From Chloroflexota bacterium (GTDB lineage: Bacteria > Chloroflexota > Anaerolineae > Aggregatilineales > J027), in the NCBI GenBank assembly GCA_016234595.1, contig JACRBG010000054.1, positions 1 through 62,251 on the forward strand: a stretch of 62,251 nucleotides of DNA, read 5' to 3'. This document shows, in pieces, positions 57,170 to 62,251 of the stretch (position 1 is its first letter; each line of letters begins with the position of its first letter). The notes below the pieces were generated by a model, which searched no databases, was not told the origin of the DNA, and worked only from the letters and a program-made list of their open reading frames with translations. The translations under genes were made by a program, and so were the position numbers.

Positions 57170-58215
57170 GTCAGCAACCCCCTTGCCGCCACATCCCACA
57201 CAACCTCCACTTGATCGCCGCGCACCCCGACCATCTGATTAAACAAGTTGCTCACCACACAGCAGTGGTTGGGGATAATCGTCACCCGTTCGCCAATTTG
57301 AGGTCTATTGATACACCCCGAAAAATCCACATGCCCATGTTCTTCGGAAAGCTGATGAATCTGAGCCTCTGGATATTCCAAAATCAACCCGTGCCCTGTT
57401 AATCCAAGTAAATCCGATGACAGGGTTTTGCTGCCTGCGTCCAATATCCCTCGCTCGGCGTTAGGGCGACTAATGACAGTGCTGACAATGTGCATGGCAC
57501 ACTGGTTAACAGTCATCGCCCCTGCTTTAAGCGTGGCCCGATCCCCATAAACATACGTCCCGGCTCGATATTCGGTGACACCCGTATGCGTATGGGCTTC
57601 CCACATTTTCGGCGTGCCACCCAAACTGACCCGCTCAACCGGGATACCCCGTTTTTCGAGCAAGGTTTTGGTCTCTTGGATAAACAATGCGGTATTCTGG
57701 TTGGCAGGATAAGTCATCAATCCGCCAAATTTCAGCGAGGGCATATCGGCAATCACACACGCCAGATCAGCGGCTTGCTGCGGGTTTTGCACCCCACAGC
57801 GACCCGACCCCGTATCAAATTCGACCAAGACGGTTAATTCGTTACTTGCTTGTTGGGCAGCTCGTGCTAGTCCTCGGGCCGTGTATTCTGAATCGGCAGT
57901 CACGCTGATTTGGGCCATTTTCATTAAGATCGCCAGTCGTTCCAATTTTTTATCGCCCATCAGATTGTAGGGGATAAAAATATCTTTAGTTCCCGCCTGC
58001 GCCATAACTTCGGCCTCGCCCAATTTCTGACAGGTAATCCCAGTCGCACCCGCTTGTAATTGCATTTGCGCGATTTGTGGGATTTTATGGGTCTTGATAT
58101 GAGGGCGGTTCAAAATCTGGTGGGCATCCAGATAGCTTTGCAGACGTGCAATATTGGCTTCAAGTCGGTCTAAATCAATGATGACAACTGGGGTATCAAG
58201 TTCTGAGATGTGCAT
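57166..58215 (-). CDS. D-threonine aldolase / D-serine dehydratase-like PLP enzyme
   Basis: ATG 58215 is chosen, 17 codons inside a longer frame, because MHISELDTPVVIIDLDRLEAN is the family start. The 349-residue protein has an alanine-racemase-like barrel with the PLP Lys in RPHIKTHKIPQIAQ and a C-terminal metal-binding region (PNHCCVVSNLFNQ, HxCxx). It acts on D-threonine-like or other beta-hydroxy D-amino acids; the exact substrate is open. The amidohydrolase upstream may be in the same operon (56 bp gap). Confidence 0.85.
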   Translation of the reverse strand: MHISELDTPVVIIDLDRLEANIARLQSYLDAHQILNRPHIKTHKIPQIAQMQLQAGATGITCQKLGEAEVMAQAGTKDIFIPYNLMGDKKLERLAILMKMAQISVTADSEYTARGLARAAQQASNELTVLVEFDTGSGRCGVQNPQQAADLACVIADMPSLKFGGLMTYPANQNTALFIQETKTLLEKRGIPVERVSLGGTPKMWEAHTHTGVTEYRAGTYVYGDRATLKAGAMTVNQCAMHIVSTVISRPNAERGILDAGSKTLSSDLLGLTGHGLILEYPEAQIHQLSEEHGHVDFSGCINRPQIGERVTIIPNHCCVVSNLFNQMVGVRGDQVEVVWDVAARGLLT

Positions 58216-58271
58216 AGGCTCTTTAGGTGAAGAAAAATTCCCTTCCCCACACGGAAGAAGGGTCATCGAAT

Positions 58272-60266
58272 CTAGTTAGGGACGGCGATGGGTGGCCCAC
58301 CCGCCAATTCAACATAATCCATGGCAACCCGTTCGGCAGGGTCAACTTCCAAAATTTCCGACAGCATCTCGGCGACCAGTCCTGCCTTGAATTCGGCATC
58401 CCGCATTGACCACGTGCGCGACTTGATTTCCATATAGATATGCTGGGCTGCGGGCTTCAGGAATTGATCCAAATTGACATAGAACTGGACACCTTTATAG
58501 AGTATGCTCCAACGACGGCGTTCTTTGGTAATTTCGCGCTCCTCGGCCCCTCGGAAATATTCATGATAGAACCGCAGTGGGCGATCTGCTGGGGCGATAA
58601 ATTGCGAGTGCGACAGCAGCACGGCCCGATCAAATTCCCGTTCTTTGGTTGGGGAGGTATAGGTCAGGCGTGTACGGACTCCGGTCACTTCTTCATTTTC
58701 CCCCATGTAATCATCTTCACGATAACGTACCCGTGACCCATCATTAAACAGGAAATAGGTATCATATTGGCGATAACGGGCTTCTTTGACGATTTGCACT
58801 GCGGGGTGCTCTAACAGGCGTTGGAGCATCTCTGGATGGTCAAAGCGCGTCTTAAGCTGAATTTCAAAACTCTCTTGCCGTTGGAAGCTGGCAATCGAGA
58901 GCAACTTCGACATAATGTTGCCCGAATATTCGTGGATGTATTTGTCAATCTGCACTGCAATTGCTTGGGCCTGTTCCAAGACTGGGGGCAGATCAATCGT
59001 TAGTAATTGACGATTTTTCATCAACCATGCCCCATTGCACATCACATGCTCCACATCGGTACTCTTGGTCGAGTACACCAACTGTCCATAAATGCCATCC
59101 GGGTCATGTGAAAAAGATGGCGTATTATGAAGGGTCTTTTGATTGACCATGATAATATCGGCCCGCTTACCAACCTCAAGGCTCCCTGTAATATCCCCGA
59201 CATGACAGGCCTGTGCGCCCAAACGGGTCGCCATCAACAAAGCTTCTTTGGCGGGGAGTGTCGTGGGGTCATTGGTAGCCACCTTCGCCAGCAAAGCGGC
59301 TAAGTGGATTTCAGTGAACATATCAAGGTCATTATTGCTAGCCGTGCCATCTGTCCCGATGCCCACATTAACCCCTTGATCTAGCATCGTTTTGACTGGA
59401 GCAATGCCACTGGCAAGTTTTAGATTGCTGGTTGGGTTGTGCGACACCCCCGCGTTGTGGTTTCGTAATGTGCGGATTTCGCCTGAATCAATGTGGACAC
59501 AATGAGCACATAGGCATTTGTGATCTAAAATACCCATCTTTTTGATACGTGGCACAACAGGCATCCCATATTCGGTGCGACTATCCTCAACTTCTTGTTT
59601 AGTCTCCGCTACATGGATGATAACAGGTACATCATATTTATGTGCGAGATCGGCACATAGTTGCAGCAGTTCATCGGTGCTAGTGTACGGGGCATGGGGG
59701 GCAACCGAGGGCACGACCAGTGCATGGCCCTTCCATTGTTGAATAAACTTTTCCGTATAAGCTAGGGCATCTTCATAACTTTCGGCGTCAGGGGAAGGGA
59801 ATTTTAAAATGGTCTGGCCGCACAGTCCACGCACCCCAACCTCAGCCGCCGCCCGTGCCACCTCTGACTCGAAGTAGTACATATCCGCAAAGCAGGTTGT
59901 GCCGCTCATAATCAGTTCGGCGAGGGCCAGTTTTGCCCCTAGATACACAAATTCTTCGTTCACATAGATTTTCTCGGTGGGCATGATGTAACCCATCAGC
60001 CACACATCTAGTCGCAAATCGTCGGCTAAACCACGTAGCAGGGTCATTGAAAGATGCGTATGGGCATTGACTAAACCGGGCATGATCACATGCCCACTGC
60101 AATCCACTACTTCCGGCGCCTCAAAATTCGCCACAATTTCAGCGGTCGGCCCCACCGCGACAATTTCAGACCCTTTAATCGCTACTGCGCCATCAGAATA
60201 GGTATCCATGCCCTCATTCATGGTGAGAACATAGCCCTTGATGAGCAACCGATCTACTTTTTGCAT
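58272..60266 (-). CDS. Amidohydrolase (MtaD/SAH deaminase-like) fused to a CYTH-like domain
   Basis: ATG 60266 follows AAGGAG by eight bases. Residues 1-450 are a metal-dependent amidohydrolase of the ATZ/TRZ family: NAHTHLSM (HxH, 69 and 71), PHAPYTS, IIHVAET and GTDGTASNNDLDMF provide the metal and catalytic residues, as in 5-methylthioadenosine/S-adenosylhomocysteine deaminases. Residues ~465-640 look like a CYTH/triphosphate-tunnel domain: SFEIQLKTRF, YRQYDTYFLFNDGSRVRYRE, REITKERRRW, FYVNLDQFL and YMEIKSRTW. The fold keeps charged strands but the classic ExExK start is only EIQLK. An unusual fusion; the length is about 215 residues over the family norm. Confidence 0.8.
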   Translation of the reverse strand: MQKVDRLLIKGYVLTMNEGMDTYSDGAVAIKGSEIVAVGPTAEIVANFEAPEVVDCSGHVIMPGLVNAHTHLSMTLLRGLADDLRLDVWLMGYIMPTEKIYVNEEFVYLGAKLALAELIMSGTTCFADMYYFESEVARAAAEVGVRGLCGQTILKFPSPDAESYEDALAYTEKFIQQWKGHALVVPSVAPHAPYTSTDELLQLCADLAHKYDVPVIIHVAETKQEVEDSRTEYGMPVVPRIKKMGILDHKCLCAHCVHIDSGEIRTLRNHNAGVSHNPTSNLKLASGIAPVKTMLDQGVNVGIGTDGTASNNDLDMFTEIHLAALLAKVATNDPTTLPAKEALLMATRLGAQACHVGDITGSLEVGKRADIIMVNQKTLHNTPSFSHDPDGIYGQLVYSTKSTDVEHVMCNGAWLMKNRQLLTIDLPPVLEQAQAIAVQIDKYIHEYSGNIMSKLLSIASFQRQESFEIQLKTRFDHPEMLQRLLEHPAVQIVKEARYRQYDTYFLFNDGSRVRYREDDYMGENEEVTGVRTRLTYTSPTKEREFDRAVLLSHSQFIAPADRPLRFYHEYFRGAEEREITKERRRWSILYKGVQFYVNLDQFLKPAAQHIYMEIKSRTWSMRDAEFKAGLVAEMLSEILEVDPAERVAMDYVELAGGPPIAVPN

Positions 60267-60285
60267 CAAGCTCGCTCCTTAAATT

Positions 60286-60309
60286 TTTCTTAACAAGCCT
60301 ATTAAGAAA
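60286..60309. repeat. 8-bp inverted repeat upstream of the amidohydrolase gene
   Basis: TTTCTTAA (60286-60293) and TTAAGAAA (60302-60309) form an AT-rich hairpin with an 8-base loop in the 99-bp gap after the CHAT gene. A T-run follows only on the plus strand. Role unknown. Confidence 0.4.
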
Positions 60310-60365
60310 TATTTTTGAATCAAATTTTGCGGGATTATAGCGCAAATCCAGTCAATTCCAATTGT

Positions 60366-62251
60366 TTAGGGGGCCGATAGACTGATTTGGGTAATTTCCA
60401 TTAGAGGAGCGGTGGTTTCAATCACCCCTGCCAAAATATTGTCGCGGTCAAATGGGCCAAGTTGCAGCGACACTTCGCCATCCCCGTTCGCGACCCGATC
60501 AATTTCAGTACTGCGGTCGCGGTTTTCAAACACAGCCAGTTGATAATCACCCTGTCCTGCCACAAACTGTACATCCAAACCACGGGTGCCTTCTTGCGTC
60601 AGGTCAATTTGCGGGAGTAACGTAATGACCAATGGCAGATTGGCACACGCAACTGGGTTATCAGGCAGGCCTGTCCCTACTCGCACAGTCCCATCATTCC
60701 CCATCTTAAACCACGCCACTGCCCCAGCACAATTGCCATCTGGGAGAGCCGTCAAAACAAACCCCCATAGCGCAAAAGTGTCTTCCGCCACCACCCGCGA
60801 TTCGGTCACCCGTTTGCCATCGGGCAAGGCGTCCGAAAAATTGACGATCAAAGGTTGGTCACCTGTGATAATCGGCTGGGTCTGAATATTGTTGCGTTCA
60901 TTGGTTTCAATTAGGGTGTTGTCAGGGTCAAGCAGCACCCGTGCAATGAACGTGCCAAACCAGTTGAAGCGGTAAGAAAATTCATCCTCAAAGGTCGCTC
61001 CCGGCCCAATCGGTGGGATTTCGCGATTAAGCGAGGGTAAACGAGGGTCACGGTCGTTCCCTAGAAATTCAAAAGTGGCCGGCACCGAAGTTTCCGTCCC
61101 CTCATTTTCAACAACGACCCGCACACTGGTAAATTGGCCGGGGATTGGCCGGCTGGTGCCAATTTCAAAAATCTGTATCTGCAAATCAGAATTAGGAACG
61201 TGGGTTGGCCTTTCACCATCATCGGGCTTATTGTTATCCTGCGAGAGTAACAAAAATCCACCCACCCCAATCGCAATCAACGCGATCACCACTGCCAGCA
61301 ACGCCCAATCCCGTAGATTAAACGAGCGGGTCTTTTGGGGTTGAGCCGAATCGGATTGCAGAGTAAATAAATAACCATCTTCAGCCCGCAAATAGAGAAC
61401 CGGAGTAGCCCATTCAATATTGCCAACCGTGCTACTTACAGCCCGCCGCGCCTCCGAAACCGCCGCATCTATGGGCAGACCCTCCGCGACTGTCCGGTAA
61501 AATTCTTCGCTGAAAACGCTGGCCGCATCATTGCTAATCTCAAATTGATTAGCAACCACAGCCGGAATTCCCCGTGTAATCAGGCTACTCGCAATCCCCT
61601 CTGCTGCATTAAGGTGGTTCTGACGTGCCCCATGACAAGAATTGAGCACTACCAAACGAATCGTATTTTCTTCGCTCAATTCACGTGCCAGCGCCTCAGC
61701 CCGTACCGGGAAATGGCTATTTTCGCCCAACGGATCAACTAATGCCAGCGTCCCTACGCCTGTTTCCGCATCATAAGCACTATGGCCGATGTAATGGAAA
61801 ATGTGATAGTCCTTCAATCGCAAAGTACGCTGAAGGGTCCGTAAAGAGGCATCTTCCAAAAAATCAATTTCCAAAAGCCCTTTAGCTCGTAAGTCTGCCG
61901 TCGCTTTTTCCAATAGTGTTCGTTCTTGCTGCACATTCAACGGCGGCAGATCGCTAGGACTGGCAATCATGACCAACAGTCGGAGCGGATAACTTAGGGA
62001 AACACGACGGCGCACCACGACCTGTTTAGGGAAACGAATAATGGGTGTCTGGCGTGAAAGTGCCAAATAATCTTGTGGCCCGCGCAAAAATTCAAAAGGT
62101 AGATTGACTAAATCCCCCGCCCCATCCAAGTTCAGTTGGAGCCGTAGCCCAATTTCGGCCTCCGTCATAGCTCGCTGAAAACTACGATTATAGGCTTCTA
62201 GAATGGCCTCACTGAAAATCGCCTTGAACAAAATGTCGCCGAATTCGCGGG
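60366..62251 (-). CDS. CHAT-domain caspase-like protein with membrane helix and CARDB domain (5' partial)
   Basis: The reading frame stays open to the window edge, so the N-terminus lies beyond 62251; the in-frame TTG at 62231 is not taken as a start because the upstream residues REFGDIL belong to the same domain. The visible part holds a CHAT domain with the His-Cys dyad: HIFHYIGHSAYD (codon at 61782-61784) and VVLNSCHGAR. A membrane helix follows (WALLAVVIALIAIGVGGFLL), then a CARDB-type beta domain (VRVVVENEGTETSVPATFEF) and a C-terminal beta domain. CHAT proteases can act in immunity or stress signalling; here the protease is cytosolic and the beta domains are outside. Confidence 0.88.
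   Translation of the reverse strand, partial: REFGDILFKAIFSEAILEAYNRSFQRAMTEAEIGLRLQLNLDGAGDLVNLPFEFLRGPQDYLALSRQTPIIRFPKQVVVRRRVSLSYPLRLLVMIASPSDLPPLNVQQERTLLEKATADLRAKGLLEIDFLEDASLRTLQRTLRLKDYHIFHYIGHSAYDAETGVGTLALVDPLGENSHFPVRAEALARELSEENTIRLVVLNSCHGARQNHLNAAEGIASSLITRGIPAVVANQFEISNDAASVFSEEFYRTVAEGLPIDAAVSEARRAVSSTVGNIEWATPVLYLRAEDGYLFTLQSDSAQPQKTRSFNLRDWALLAVVIALIAIGVGGFLLLSQDNNKPDDGERPTHVPNSDLQIQIFEIGTSRPIPGQFTSVRVVVENEGTETSVPATFEFLGNDRDPRLPSLNREIPPIGPGATFEDEFSYRFNWFGTFIARVLLDPDNTLIETNERNNIQTQPIITGDQPLIVNFSDALPDGKRVTESRVVAEDTFALWGFVLTALPDGNCAGAVAWFKMGNDGTVRVGTGLPDNPVACANLPLVITLLPQIDLTQEGTRGLDVQFVAGQGDYQLAVFENRDRSTEIDRVANGDGEVSLQLGPFDRDNILAGVIETTAPLMEITQISLSAP

Overview
The window looks like the chromosome of a member of the Chloroflexota, most likely an Anaerolineae-type lineage. 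This is inferred from gene content, not from a marker search. Pointers are roughly 50% GC, frequent TTG starts, many secreted LysM, PPC-like, PD40, CHAT and FHA proteins, a mevalonate kinase beside a DPPR-synthase-like UbiA enzyme, an ADP-forming acetyl-CoA synthetase, a short two-domain S1 protein, and RecA-type SOS boxes of the form AGAAC-N4-GTTCT. I saw no rRNA, tRNA, CRISPR array, phage or insertion sequence.

Layout. 1-3463: cell-surface proteins (end of a DUF4139 protein, a PPC-like secreted protein, a LysM protein, a LysM x3 L,D-transpeptidase). 3608-13554: a long plus-strand run with an ArsR-type regulator and its probable operator, an asymmetric heterodimeric ABC exporter, a PrsW-like membrane protein, a small-domain membrane protein, an HtrA-like protease with repeats, a 56-residue membrane protein and a prepilin-peptidase-like protein. 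13551-19126 (minus): a large GAF/PAS hybrid histidine kinase, mnmA, and a cysteine desulfurase; the last two form the tRNA 2-thiouridine pathway. 19261-26344 (plus): a double hotdog thioesterase, then ADP-forming acetyl-CoA synthetase, a DRTGG protein, enolase and pyruvate kinase, a set that concentrates substrate-level ATP formation. 26400-28426 (minus): tlyA, a VOC protein and a GNAT enzyme. 28567-30451 (plus): UbiA-family prenyltransferase and mevalonate kinase. 30452-39441: gyrA, a degenerate PP2C, a small membrane protein, and rpoC without rpoB. 39442-40112 has no intact gene: it holds a long rpoC leader, its promoter and a decayed acetyltransferase. 40113-48420 (minus): a DsbA-like protein, recA with an SOS box, and three exported proteins. 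48614-57169: an FMO-like flavoprotein, rnc, an EEP-domain membrane protein, an S1 protein, VKOR, moeA, an FHA-winged-helix regulator and a broken xisH/xisI pair. 57166-62251 (minus): a D-threonine-aldolase-like enzyme, an amidohydrolase fused to a CYTH-like domain, and a CHAT-CARDB protein running off the window edge.

The observations most worth following are the SOS-box set (recA, the gyrA/PP2C intergenic, upstream of mnmA), the amidohydrolase-CYTH fusion, the PP2C-like protein that lost its metal ligands, the stand-alone rpoC with a ~285-nt leader next to an acetyltransferase pseudogene, the frameshifted xisH fused in frame to xisI, and the CHAT protease-like protein. None of these alone proves a new system.
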